Origin: Eleginops maclovinus
Taxonomy: Eukaryota > Chordata > Actinopteri > Perciformes > Eleginopidae
Direction of reading: 5' to 3'
Assembly: GCF_036324505.1 (NCBI RefSeq)
Contig: NC_086352.1
Coordinates: 36,898,881 to 36,962,880 of the forward strand
DNA length: 64,000 nt
Shown here: piece by piece, positions 11,871 through 24,042 of the stretch
Position numbering within the stretch: the stretch's first letter is position 1
Layout of the letters: each line of letters begins with the position of its first letter
Made by a program: the position numbers and the translations under genes
Notes under the pieces: model-generated
The model's input: the letters and a program-made list of their open reading frames with translations, nothing else
The model's database searches: none
Told to the model about the DNA's origin: nothing

Positions 11871-14362
11871 TCAGTGTTGCTCTTCAATCGGAAGTAGGAC
11901 AATGATACGCCTGACATCTCTGTGAAGAACTGTAGCTGATATTTTGGTTTTGAGTATTTTTGCTTTCTGGTTTTGAGCAGGCTTCATAGTTGGGACAGGG
12001 TGGCTAGGAAAAGTTCTGACGTGAACATCCCTGACGATGCCCTTCTTGTCAGCGTTGACATTGATCACTTTGGCGAGCCTATACTGACCCCTCAGGGCGT
12101 TTTGGTCCGCTAGCCAGACAACATCTCCAACTGCCACATTCCTTTGCACTGTGTGCCACTTAGTCCTCACGAATAGGTTGGGCCCAGCTAACTGACTCCA
12201 TTTCCTCCAGAATCGGTCGATTTCTGTTTGAATAGCCCTCAATCTTCTGTAGGGGTAGCCTTCAAAGTTAAAGCTTCCAAGATCTCCTCTGGGTCCAGTC
12301 CGTCCAAGCAGAAGGGTATTTGGGCTAATGTAGTCTATGCAGTCCTCCCGACTCTGCACCCTGGCATCAATGGGTCTTTCATTAGCAAGATTGGCAGCCA
12401 TGAACAAGAATGTCTGGAACTCACTCCATGTGAAGAGTCCTTCTCCTCCCAGGTTTTGCAAGGCCCGCTTCACAGCACGAACAGCTGCTTCTGCAGCTCC
12501 ATTCCTGTGAGGAGAGTCTGCTGGGTGGATTTTCCAACTCCATTCTGTTCCATGCTTGGAAGCTTCATTCTCAAGCTCAGATTTTCCCCGTTGGTCCAGA
12601 AAGAGGTAGAGCTCTTTGAGGGCCGGTCTGGCTCCCACAAAGTTCTTTCCAGGATCTGACCACAGTTTCTTCGGATGCCCTCTAAGTGCTGTGAATCTCT
12701 GGTACGCCAGTAAGAAGCCTTCAGTTGACTGGTCACTGACAACATCTGTGTGCATAGCTCTGGATGCCATGCAGCAGAAGACAATTCCCCACACCTTGAG
12801 CTTGACTTTCTTTCTCACCTCATCCTTGACTTCACAAGGTCCCAATAAGTCCACTGTTGTGTACTCAAATGGTTTGGCCGGTGTTATCCGCTCCAATGGA
12901 AGGTCTCCCATGATCTGCTGGCACTTTCTTGCCCGAGCTTTTCTGCATGTCACACAGCTGTCAACAATCTTCTGAGCCAGTTTCCAGCCTTTTATCACCC
13001 AGGCTCTGCTTCTCATCCAGAGTAGTGTGCCCGCTATTTCTTCATGGTTTGCATCGTGGGCTTCTTGAGCTAGAAGAGTGGATATCCATGCATCATATGG
13101 TATAATTGGTACTGTAGTTTTGTCCTCGTTAAATATTTGGAATCTTCCTCCACAGAGCAAAAGTCCTGTGTCTTCCTCCTTGTACACGACAAGTCTGTTC
13201 AGTGTGGTGTCTGGAAAGGTTTCACCTTCTTGAGCCGCAAGGAATAGATCGCGGAGTGCATCTTCACAGTATTCTGCAATGGTGAGTACAGCTTCTTTAG
13301 CTCGGGACGTTATCTCTGGTGTTGAAGGAATTCCCTCCCACTTTGGCTTCCTAGAGACTGAGGTCTTTGTCAGTAGTTCCTTCCACTTCTTTACAGCTCT
13401 CCATACCCAGGCAATGACTCTGGTCAGCTTGGTCAAATTGCTGAACTTCCTGATGTCAAGGATTCTCTCCATTGCAGAACCAGCTGGTACTCTCTGGAAT
13501 TGGATCTTGGGTTCTTTTCCATCAGGGCTACTTTGCTGTGCATCCTCCTGGCCACTCATCACTTGAATTGAGACTGGAGACTCTGGCATTGCAGTAAAAG
13601 AAGGGACATCCCTTTGTTTTTTGACCTTGGTTCTGGTCAGTGCTGCTGTGAAAGACTTCCTTTGGAGCTGGTCTATGCCTTCTTTGCCAAATGCAGCGAC
13701 TTCTTTGGCTGACTTTTTTGGCCACTCTTCCACAGGGTCCTTCAGAAAGTCTGGTCCGTTCTGCCACACAGAATCCTCTTTAAGGTTTTCTGGCCGTGCT
13801 CCTCTTGTTACGAGGTCAGCAATGTTCAGGTCTCCTGGGATCCACCACCAGTCTTCGACAGAGGTGGATTTCTGGATCTCTCCAACTCTGTTCGCAAAGA
13901 AGGTTTGATATCCATAGCTGTCTCTTTGGATTGTTCAGTTTCCCATCGGAAGTACACCACAGCTCCATAGCTCTTGTCACTTCCATCAGAGAATGTTACT
14001 CCCCAAGGTTTTCCAATCCAATCGACTGGTGTGAGGCTTCTGTGGAAGGTGATTTGGCTAAGACGTGTGTATTCCTCAAACAGCAGGATGGCTTCTTCCC
14101 TCAATTTTTCAGACAGAGGTTTGTCCCAAGTGTCTCTGGTCAGAGCTTTGCCTCCAGCTTCCTGAAATGCCTTCCTGACAAGAATAGCACCCTTCTGTTT
14201 GACAGGTGTGACAAGGCCTATCGGGTCATACAGGCTTGCTACTTGGCTTAGCAGTTGTCTTCTCGTCAGTGGGTTTGGAGTGTTCTCTCTCACCTCTTCA
14301 CCAAGGAGATTTTGGCCGACTCTCATTTTCCTTTTCCTCTTTGAGAAGTTGATTGAGGTCAT
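11871..14362 (-). pseudogene. BEL/Pao pol remnant: RNase H region and integrase
   Basis: The sense strand starts near 14362 with the end of the RT/peptidase-A17 region (QLLSQVASLYDPIGLV), then RNase H-like sequence (GVTFSDGSDKSYGAVV). A frameshift near 13880 separates this from an open frame of 632 codons (13769-11871). That frame contains the integrase zinc-binding part (HHEEIAGTLLWM-like with CVTCRK), the catalytic core with Asp in YTTVDLLGP, Asp in LWSDPGKNF and Glu in NGAAEAAVRAV, and a C-terminal DUF5641-like domain (VGDVVWLADQN). The integrase looks intact as a sequence, but the start and RT are gone. Family assignment is firm. Confidence 0.9.
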
Positions 14363-14446
14363 GAGGTAAAGTTTATCCTCTTCCTTTCTTCAGGCTTTAA
14401 TCCTGGGGTCTTCACTGCCACGCTGGTTATCAAGGTGGTTATCAAC

Positions 14447-15003
14447 TGCCAAGTTATCCAGATGTTAAGATTCAGATTCAGCTCTGCCCAAACTTGAAAA
14501 CGGCTTGTTCAACACAAATAATGCAAGGGGACAACTCTGCTCCGTTCTGGTGATTTATTTTCTTTCAGATTGATGGCACAAAGTGAAATTCCAGAGGAAG
14601 AATAGGTTGATAACCTTTAAGAAACAAAAGTATGCATCAGTACGCATCAATCATGATCATTAAACTAAACATCTCATTTAAATTCAAAACAGATCAAAAT
14701 CAAACAGAAAACAGCAAACAAATGATTCTTTCAAACTAAATATTTGAAGTCCATACCAGTTGCGTCTGTGGTTGAACATGAGCTGTCAGTAGGCTGAGGA
14801 GACCGAGCAAAGAGGGCTCGCCGAGCTAACTCCAAACATTTTATACTCATGCTTGATTAGAGGTGCGCAGGTGAAATCGGTCCCTCCAGAAACATGGGTT
14901 GCATCCTGTCTGTTGGGTGTCTGGGTGAGCTCTCTCTGCCCCCTTCAGGCCTGGAGTTCCTCCACAGATACTGGTCCTATGCTCACACTTGTTTGACGCC
15001 ACA
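14447..15003 (-). repeat. BEL 5' LTR (right copy)
   Basis: 557 bp, four visible differences from the left LTR. On the minus strand it is followed directly by the short leader of the internal region. Confidence 0.92.
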
Positions 15004-15728
15004 TCCATTGATTCCCTTAACCCTGACCAGGTGACTCGCCTGAAGCGGATTTGGGAGGAGGAGATAGGAGTACCAATATCAGACAGCCGGTGGGACCAAA
15101 TTCTTAAGCTAGTTCACTCGTCCTCCATGTGTGCTAGGCACAGCTTGTTACAATGTAAGGTTCTTTCAGAGTGCACTACACAAACACTCCGCTGGCGAAG
15201 ATTTACCCAGGCACCAGTGACAGTTGTAATAGGTGTAAACAATCACCTGCCAACCACACACACATGTTTTGGTCCTGTCCGAACCTTACCGGCTTCTGGT
15301 GCCAAATTTTTGATACACTTGCAATGGTGCTTGAGATGGATCTTATTCCTGAGCCTTGCATGGCCCTGTTTGGTTCCCCCCCACTTAGAACACCTATTCT
15401 CCCTGTGACAAAGCGCCGGGTATTGGCCTTTACAACCCTATTGGCCCCCCGCCCTTCTTCTTCTTGTTTTTTGTTTTTGTTGTTTTTTGTTTTTGTTTTT
15501 GTTGTTTTTTGTTTTTGCTGGGTAGGAAGGGATAATGGGTAACTAAGGTTCAGTCATAGAGGCCGTTCTGGCTTAGGTTAAATTGGTTGTTGTTTTCAGC
15601 ATACACTGTAAGACAAACCGCTTACTACCTCTTAACAAGTCTACCTGGAAACATTGTATGTGTCAAGTATTGTTGTATATGAACGAAAAATCGAATAAAA
15701 ATATTTATTCAAATAAAATAAAAAATGA
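15004..15728 (+). pseudogene. L1 ORF2 C-terminus, 3' UTR and A-rich tail
   Basis: Coding resumes with DSLNPDQVTRLKRIWEEE and HSSSMCARHSL. After a frameshift near 15180 it gives the cysteine/histidine motif CNRCKQSPANHTHMFWSCP seen at L1 ORF2 ends. Coding fades after about 15470 into T/G-rich 3' UTR, then AATAAA-containing A-rich sequence up to the 11-bp duplication. Confidence 0.88.
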
Positions 15729-15739
15729 TGTTTTGCACG

Positions 15740-16348
<609 letters not shown>

Positions 16349-16567
16349 CGCCAGCCAAGCATAGCCTGGCTAAGGCAGAGGAGATTATGATGGCAAATTG
16401 TATCTCAGTCTTTTCTGTAAACCCCTGAAGCAGAGCTGGAATGGAAACAGAAAAAATATAGGGGAAAAAATCAGGGTGGACCAGAGGGAGAGGACAAAAA
16501 CAATAGCAATTAAATATCCATCCATATATCTGTGCCTGGTGGCACATCTCAGTAAGAATAATGAAGC

Positions 16568-16729
<162 letters not shown>

Positions 16730-17663
16730 ATAAAGTCATCCAACCCCTGCGTATGGGTTTGTGTGTGTTGAGATATTGGAGGGGAGACGGAGCTCAGGCA
16801 ATCACAGATGAACTGTGAACTGTGATGATAAGCTCGTAGGCGCTCCTCCGAATAAAATCCAGAAGAAGAGAAGCTGGTATGGAATGATAGACCAAGCAAA
16901 CCAAGAGCAGTGTACTCATAGTGCATCATTTTATCTTTAATTCCAGACTCATAATTGTCAGATCAATGAGCCTCAGAGTGGCCCGTGTGTGACCTGCATG
17001 CCTGTTGAAACGTAAAGCTGCTGCCAGCAACTGGTGGGAATTCACAGACATCTGCACCTACATTTGCTGTTTTGAGAGCTGTGTTGGGTATGTCACGGAA
17101 GTGGCGCAACCAACCTTGCATCTTAATCCCTTAACCACACAAAGAGAGAGGAAGCAAGGAAATGTGTTTTAAGAGCAATGGGACGTCCTTTCCTCGGAGC
17201 GTCACGTGAAGCGACGTCTGTTTGTGATGACGCCGACAGCTGATCGGTCGCTTTAACAGCTGCAGAGATTTTTGAAGGAGTGTGTGTTTGCAGACATGTG
17301 CGCTATTCTACTACTAGTAAAAGGAACACAGTTATCAATGCCAGAGCAGCAGTGTGTTACCTGTTTCACACACACCTGCACATTAATAACCCCCTGCCCT
17401 CTGCAGTTATTCTCTGTACTGTATTGAGTGGACCTGTTCAACCGGTAGAAAGCGTTTATATTGTTAATTTAATTATTGACGTCTGCATTTATTGATATCA
17501 TGAATTTCAAATTCCTAATCTAATATCCCAGGATATGGTCATGGTGTATTTTCGATTCGGACAAGTTATCGCACCTTGCTCCTCCATGCACAAATAAGCG
17601 CCATGGGACGCCCCTTAAGATGGCGCCCTAGAACAACTCCCGGATGAGCGTGGAAATGAAAAA
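16730..17663. other. Unassigned sequence with a possible promoter-like patch
   Basis: No coding frame is recognised. Around 17195-17260 a GTCACGTGA E-box, a TGATGACG CRE-like site and an AACAGCTG lie close together, which is compatible with a regulatory patch but not proof of one. Confidence 0.4.
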
Positions 17664-17666
17664 TAA

Positions 17667-18206
17667 TGCCCTGTTCCGTTACCCGTTCTGTGTACTGTGT
17701 ACTGTGCACTGTGCACTGTCCGCCCTCAGAGAGTGGGCGAAATTCGACGGCTGAGTATCGTTCCAAACTTCACCCTGCCTGCCGCACTTACCGGAAATTA
17801 CGTTGGATGTGTACAACGAAACCCCCAGAAACCGCGAAAAATACAATAATTCATATCTTTTGTCAAAATGGATGCCATTGTTGTACTGCTTTTGTTCGTG
17901 AACCTTAATCTGTTTTTGATACGTTGTCGCTCGCTTCGTCAGCCATTTTATCAATTTTCTCCTTTCTGTTTTCGCGGGCACGTACGTACGTACGTAACTT
18001 CCGCTACGTAGGTTGTACGTAGACAATATGGCGGCCGTTGAGTGCGGTTGAGTGTCCAGTAACTCCACACTTCAAAAAATGGACGATTTGAGGGCGTTAT
18101 CCGGGTATTTTACAGTGCACTTCACTGCCGCGACTAGAAATGGAACACCCTACGTACCCAAACACAGGGCGGAAAGGGCGGAAAGTACGGGTATTGGAAC
18201 AGGGCA
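17667..18206. mobile_element. Harbinger-like MITE
   Basis: A 540-bp segment has terminal inverted repeats TGCCCTGTTCC-GT-TACCCG (left) and the complement of CGGGTA-TT-GGAACAGGGCA (right), about 18 of 20 matching. TAA flanks it at 17664-17666 and 18207-18209. A 3-bp TWA duplication is the mark of PIF/Harbinger elements. No transposase is present, so this would be a non-autonomous copy. Confidence 0.7.
17980..17996. repeat. (ACGT)n self-complementary microsatellite
   Basis: Four ACGT units inside the Harbinger-like MITE. Each unit is its own reverse complement. Confidence 0.85.
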
Positions 18207-18289
18207 TAAGAGACTTGGCATGGACCCCAACAGCGATGGGGTTGCTTTGGTGAACACATTACTACAATATTAAGGAATTGTTAAACCAG

Positions 18290-19150
18290 GGTTTTTCCCT
18301 CCTTAATAAATGTAACACTATGGTGGTGTTGAGTTTTACCCTGGATGTATTAAGAGAACTGGATTCAGCGTTGGAGACGGCCCAGGACATTAAGCCAAAA
18401 TGGCAGACTTTCCGGAGCACAGTACACCTGGTCAGTACAGTATAAGAACTAGATATAGCGTTGGAGGCGGGCCGTCGTTCATTCCTATGAGAGCTGCTCA
18501 TTGGTGCATGAAGACAAAATGACCTGACATTCTTGAGAGCAAAACGTCACAAATTACCCATCATGCCTGACTATGGAGAGCACAGAGCATGCGCAGTTGG
18601 GTTTCCCCTTAAGCCCCGCCCCCGATCTCCCGCTCTCGGCTCAGTAGAATAAATGGAGAGAGAAAATAAACCTGGATTCGGTTTTAGCGCATTTTACAAC
18701 TTTAAGGACCACTGATTTACAGAAGTCTCTTCCCAATGTAAGTCTTTCTGGGCCAGGTGAAGTCACGGACTGATGAAGAAGTTGTAGTACCCCGAGTTTG
18801 GTCACTACCAATATTTTACTAAAAGTCCGGAGCACTTCCTGGGGGCTTGCAATAGTCGCTGTTTCCATTATGCCCGCCTTTGATCTACACCTCTCGGATC
18901 AGTCAAATGAATGGAGAGGAAACAAACTGAATTTGTGTTTTTGTGCATTTTACGACTTTTAGACCCTCATGATTCAAAAAAGTTCTATAAACTTTTCCGT
19001 ACTGGGTAGTGTGTTTAGTTAATGCAAAAATATCTGCTGAGTTCCCAATGTAAGTCAAGGGATACAATTATTTTTGGGCCAAATGACACGTAAGTTGTAG
19101 TACCACCGTTCGGCCACTACTAATATTTGCGCTCCCTGGGCCTTGGTTTT
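18290..19150. repeat. Diverged tandem repeats
   Basis: The block 18605-18850 resembles 18865-19145. Both share the order 'cccgcc...tctc...gatc/ggctcagt', 'aatggagag', 'gcattttac', 'ttcccaatgtaagtc', 'gtagtacc' and 'cactac-aatatt'. A smaller pair (18355-18390 and 18440-18475) shares 'agaact-gat' and 'gcgttggag'. This is an old tandem duplication of an unknown repeat. Confidence 0.65.
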
Positions 19151-19429
19151 ATTGGGTTCATTAAGCAGTCCGTAATGATTTGCTTCCACAAATGATAACT
19201 TTGATAGCTACACGGTTTTTTTCTTCTTTCACCTGCATGGTAGTACAATAACCATTAAAGGAACTCAGATGGCCTGATGATGGATAAGTTAGTCTGGGAG
19301 TTTTGCACTGAGCAAAGCCACAACACAGCCATAGTGTTGCATGCTGGTCGTGTCGTCAATATATTGTTAATGTTAACCAGGTCATTTTTACCTGGCCTTA
19401 GTCATGTTGACATGTCTTAGGAGCAGAGT

Positions 19430-19859
19430 GGTCTTCACATCCTTTGGGGGGGTCTGGGGGCATGTTCCCCCGGGCAGAATGTTTTTTACATTTTAAAGTG
19501 AATTGCATGCATCTGGTGCACTTTGAGAGCAACTTCAAGATGCTAGATCGAATAGAACTTTGTGGTCTTGGTAAGCGGAGGGGGCACAACTAACACTAAT
19601 ATGAAAAATATATCAATCAATCAATCAAAGTATTATAAATACCATAACAGATTACAATTAAGTGAAATATTTTCTTTTTGAAAAGGTTATTCTTCAAAAA
19701 GAAGCATGAGACGTGAATGCCCCGAAGCCCACCTAAAATAGGCCTAACTATGCCACTAGGGTGGACCTAAAATCTTCTAGGGGGGTCCGGGGCATGCCCC
19801 CCCCCCCCCCCCCCCCCCGGGAAGATACAAAAAAAATTGGAAGTTAAATGAATCAAACT
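19430..19859. repeat. Diverged duplication with G- and C-runs
   Basis: Two related blocks begin with a GGGGGGTC run followed by a C-run (19440-19475 and 19780-19820, the second with about 22 consecutive C). Each then has 'gtgcactttgag' (19517 and 19861). Nothing coding is seen. Confidence 0.55.
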
Positions 19860-20166
19860 AGTGCACTTTGAGGGCCAAATTAACTCCAGTAATGTAAAGA
19901 CACTTGTTTTAAACTGTATTTAAGTTTTACTGTCGTATATTATGAAATTGAATAATTTCATACCTGTTTTTCATTTATTCGCGTCATTCTGCTTATACTC
20001 ACATACACAATATACTATTAGCTACATGCTACTGTGAGGCTAAAAACAAATACCAACCGGAAACCGGAGCTCCAAGGTGTCGCCCACCATCTGGTCTGTG
20101 GGGCAACACTGCTACCGTGAATAATGTCCTTTAAAGTTCCAGCACAATATATTGATTATTCTCACA
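19860..20166 (-). mobile_element. Solo-LTR fragment, family A
   Basis: The minus strand begins TGTGAGAATAATC at 20166 and parallels the first 300 bp of the copies at 25730, 38176 and 61260. The rest of the LTR is missing. Confidence 0.7.
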
Positions 20167-22386
20167 GCCTCAAACAGTAAACAGTAATAAGGTGGAATGT
20201 AGTACTCAAAGAATGAGCTGAATTATTCTAGAAAGCTTTGCAGAGCCGAGAGGGACTGATTCTCTGTCAACATAAGATATGTACCAGAAAAACATTGTTG
20301 TTTATTGACACATTTGCTCATAAGAAGTCTTGTCTTCTAGCCTTTGTCAGAATGACAGCTGTCAGCACAACAGCAGCAACTGAGGCGCACTCTCCTCCTC
20401 TCAGCGGGGCTCTGTGGAGCTGCTTTCCCCTTCACTGACACTTCAACCAAGTGTGGAGACATGTCTGACTGATGTCCGACTTCTCAGGAAAAACCCATGT
20501 TATCCTGCTGAAAGGAGCCACTTGGATAGGAGTCAATGTTGAAGCTGTTCCAGGTGATCAATCCCTTTCCCATTTTGACAGTTCTACTTCAGTCCGTCCA
20601 GAGGTCAGCTGGTTCACTCTCCTCTCTTGTAGGCAGCACAAAATGCAAACTCTAAACTCAGGGAGAACTTTCATTTGTCTAGTGGAGATAACAAAATAAT
20701 TGATCTCATTTCCCTAAGTTCTACAGTTGCTCAATCATTGTATCACTATAATGAAAAAGTTGAGTTCTCATTATTAAAAGTTTGAAACTAAAACTGCTAT
20801 GTTCTGTAATTTATTGTTTTCAGGAGGAAGCTGACACAGTAACATTCATGTTCTGGGCAAAGCAAATTACATTTCCACATGGTTTGAATCTATTTTTAAT
20901 TTATCTTAGTTGTTTATATGTATGCCTGTTACCACTACTGCTAAATCATTTGACTTTGTAAAAAATGCAGGCCCCAGTGAAGGAGCTTCAATTGCAGCAC
21001 ACGTTGATGTTTTTATAAGTACTTAAAATAAAGTATCTATATATATCTATGCCCGAGTAATTAATGAGGAAATGTATGGAGCTTTGGAGACAAAAACCAA
21101 AATTATGACTATAACAAGGCAGAGATCAAAAGTAATGGCTAGCTTTTATCACCCTTTTGTAGTCCCACCAGACAGGAGAGGACAATGGATCTTTGGAAAT
21201 CAACAAAGTCCATTCCCTGGTTTAATCAATGAACAACCGATTGTGACCCTTGACAGTGGTTGTTTAAAACTGACCAATCAGCATCCACACTGCAGTGCCA
21301 TGTGCAGGAACGTGTTGTAGGCTGGATCTGTTCAAAATAAAGTGAGGTATAGTCAATTATGTGGAAACATTTAGTTTTGTTTGCTGACAGACCCTCACCT
21401 TCAGAGGCCAGAGAGGAGAAGTCTGTTGTTATAAGATAAGAATTACTTTATTAATCCCAAACTGGGACATTGTTGAATCCCAGTTTGGGAGTTTGGGAAA
21501 ATTAATTCTCAAGGAGCAAGTTTTTCCTTGTTATGTATTTATTGTTTGAGTCTAAACCATGAACTAGCTGCAGATTAAAAATAAATCATCAGTGGAGTCT
21601 TGGAATATGTTGTCCATTCCTTGTGAAAGCGTATTTGGTCGGATGAATATACCCTGAACATTTCCTTCCTTCCTGCAGTAAATCCAGCTCTTAATAAATG
21701 TTATGCATTCTCACATTTTAATTTTGATTCAGCATTCATCTACCTACAGATTCACAACTGCAACATAATCCGGATCAACCACTTGATTCATCTGACAGCC
21801 AGTGAAAACACACTTCCAATATTATATGTCATACATACAGACAGTTTGTGTATTAGCATACATCCGGCAATACTTGAAAAACCCAGACATTGATTTAAAA
21901 AACCCTTTTACTACCCTGACGGTATTTCCTGGATCCTCAAAGACTCGGACAGAATCTGCCGTCTTTCATCACAACTCATGAAAGACTGAGTAGGATCCCT
22001 TGAGATCCGCACTTCAGAGCTATCAAAGATTCATGGCATATTCTGTCTGAAAGCATGAAGTCACCAAATGTAGCTCTTACGTGAGCTGGTGTTTGCGCAT
22101 GTGGAAAAACATTCCCAACCTGTGGGAGGTTTTGATAAATGGATGTGTCGATAAGCCAAGTGGGACATAGGTATCGATGCCAATAATGTATTAAAGACTG
22201 GCCACTAAATCATTCACTCAATCAGATTAATTATAGCGTTCCGTGCTCATGATGCAAGATCACTGGGGATGGGATAAGAGAGTAAATCTGAAACCTTTGG
22301 AATGAAACAGCTGACTCCTGGAAATTGTCATGGAAAGACTAAAGACATGCTCTATAAGGTAAACCTAGGCAACACTTTGTGTTTTT
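20167..22386. other. Unassigned sequence containing a perfect hairpin
   Basis: No gene is recognised. At 21455-21467 TCCCAAACTGGGA is repeated as its exact complement at 21478-21490, a 13-bp stem with a 10-base loop, next to a TTTATTAAT stretch. Confidence 0.55.

Positions 22387-22480
<94 letters not shown>
22387..22480. repeat. (TG)n microsatellite
   Basis: About 45 TG units with a single CG early on. The hAT-type element begins 8 bp downstream. Confidence 0.97.
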
Positions 22481-22481
<1 letters not shown>

Positions 22482-22487
22482 TGGAGC

Positions 22488-23168
22488 CAGTGTTGTAGTA
22501 CTCGAGTCTGGGACTCCATATGTTTCTATTAATATATATGCCATAATATGGCGTAGAAATGTTGCTGGAATCGGTAGACTCTATTCTTTCTGATGCATTC
22601 TCCCGCGAGATCCTACGTGGTTCACAGCCGGAGCTAGGGGGCCAATAATAGAGCTTGACGCATACATCTTTGTGAATGATGTGTGTATCAAGCTCTCTTA
22701 TTCGCCCTTTCACTGCATATGAAAGCTCATAGCGCCCGCCATTAGGACACGCCTATGAGCTGCAGGACCACAGTTATCTTTTTTTGAAGTTTAACAACAC
22801 AGGGTTTCCCACACATAGACTTTACTTGGGCGGGCCGCCCAGGTACATTAACGGCCGCCCAAGTGTATTTTGTGACCCATTTAGTTGTTTTGGTTTTTTT
22901 CATTCGTCTGCGAGCACGACGCCATCCGCGATCGATTAACTAATGGATAATGATCTGCTCGCTCTATGCCTCCTGTACCTGTTCGCTCTGCTATCGTGTC
23001 CCCCCCCCCCTGAACTTGATCAATAGGAACTCGACTCGGACTTGACTTGGATGAGTCGTGGACTCAACTCGGACTCGAATTGGACATTTTTTTAATGACT
23101 TGGACTTGAACACTGGAGACTTCAAGCTGGAATTGGACTCGAGGCATAGTGACTTGACTAAAATTCTG
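22488..23168 (-). mobile_element. hAT-type non-autonomous element, copy 1
   Basis: It begins CAGTGTTGTAGTACTCGAG and ends GACTAAAATTCTG, a worn complement of the same terminus. It is flanked by GTTGGAGC (22480-22487) and GTTGGAAC (23169-23176), an 8-bp duplication with one change. It is the inverted relative of 54618-55428. Both contain arrays of GACTCG/GACTTG-type words near the ends, and a shared middle part with CAGGGTTTCCCACACATA, itself resembling a hAT terminus. No transposase is encoded. Confidence 0.85.
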
Positions 23169-23314
23169 GTTGGAACACAGAGGCACATTTGGCCTGTAAA
23201 CGCCCCTCCGGGGAGCTAGCCTGCATCTCTGCTGGCATTAGGCATCACATGATTTCCATTATGTAGGTAGAAATTCAGACCTGGTAGACCACAGCCAATA
23301 AATCACCCTGGAAG

Positions 23315-23458
23315 AACAGAGAAGATACAGATTGAGTCAGAGACAGAGTAAGGGGACTAAAGAAAAGAGAGTGAGATAAACAGAAAGAGAGGAAATTGAG
23401 AGTGGGGAAGAGTGAGAGAGAGAGAAAGAGAGCCGGTGGAGTAGAGGGGGGGGGGGAG
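23315..23458 (+). repeat. Purine-rich tract
   Basis: Nearly all A and G on the plus strand, including GAGAGAGAGA and a run of about ten G at the end. Confidence 0.85.
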
Positions 23459-24042
23459 CCAGAAATAGCTTGCCATCAATTAAGATAAGCATAGCAAATG
23501 CTCCCTAAGACAGATGAATGCTTCTCCTGAGTCCCAGTGTGTACGCGTACTGGGAAGCTCCTGTCACAGTGCCCCCTTTACATCTCTCTCAGAAAATCCT
23601 TTTGCATAAATAGAGGATTAAGCACATGCACCGTCTGCAAAATCAAACTGTCCTTCAATGGGAGGAATACCCGCAAAGAGCCTGGCGGGAAGTATTTATC
23701 TTGTTAGGGCCAAACGGAGGAAAGATAGCAGGTACTTAAAGAAGTGCCCATTCCGCATGCTGGAGTCCACGAGTGGGTTAGAAGGTCAGCTTATCTGTCA
23801 TGCACATCCATCATATGTTGCAACAATGAGTTCATCACACTATACTGGTGTATTCTTCAGTGTAGCACAGTAAGGGCAGTGTGTCTTCATCCAGGGGCTT
23901 TCCAGACAAACAACAGATCTGGATCAGGCCTGTGCTATGAACATGGTTTGATGTTAGCGTGGTAAACTCAGGGTTATCTCTGGATTTTAAAAGGTATCAC
24001 GGTGGTTCACTTACCTGTACACATCACATGGTAATTTATGCT

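Larger units (their letters stand above)
11232..15003 (-). mobile_element. BEL/Pao LTR retrotransposon, internally deleted
   Basis: Two LTRs of 557 bp (11232-11788 and 14447-15003) start TG and end CA on the plus strand and enclose a minus-strand pol remnant. TCCAT flanks the element at 11227-11231 and 15004-15008, a 5-bp duplication as expected for BEL. Removing the element restores the L1 codons exactly. By eye the LTRs differ at only four positions, so the insertion is fairly recent. Gag, protease and nearly all of the RT are missing. The leader next to the right LTR passes straight into the end of the RT/RNase H region, an internal deletion. This copy could move only with proteins supplied elsewhere. 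Confidence 0.93.
1408..15739 (+). mobile_element. Full-length fish L1 non-LTR retrotransposon, interrupted twice
   Basis: The 11-bp TGTTTTGCACG occurs at 1408-1418 and again at 15729-15739, just after an A-rich tail. It is therefore the target-site duplication of an element spanning 1419-15728. Inside, in order, are a 5' leader, a decayed ORF1, a long spacer, ORF2 with endonuclease and reverse transcriptase, a T-rich 3' UTR, and an AATAAA-containing tail. Removing two younger insertions (3511-8301 and 11232-15003) leaves about 5.7 kb, a normal length for a complete L1. The element is dead: ORF1 has a stop and a frameshift, and ORF2 has several frameshifts outside the insertions. The duplication and layout are seen directly. 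Assignment to L1 rests on protein resemblance. Confidence 0.93.
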
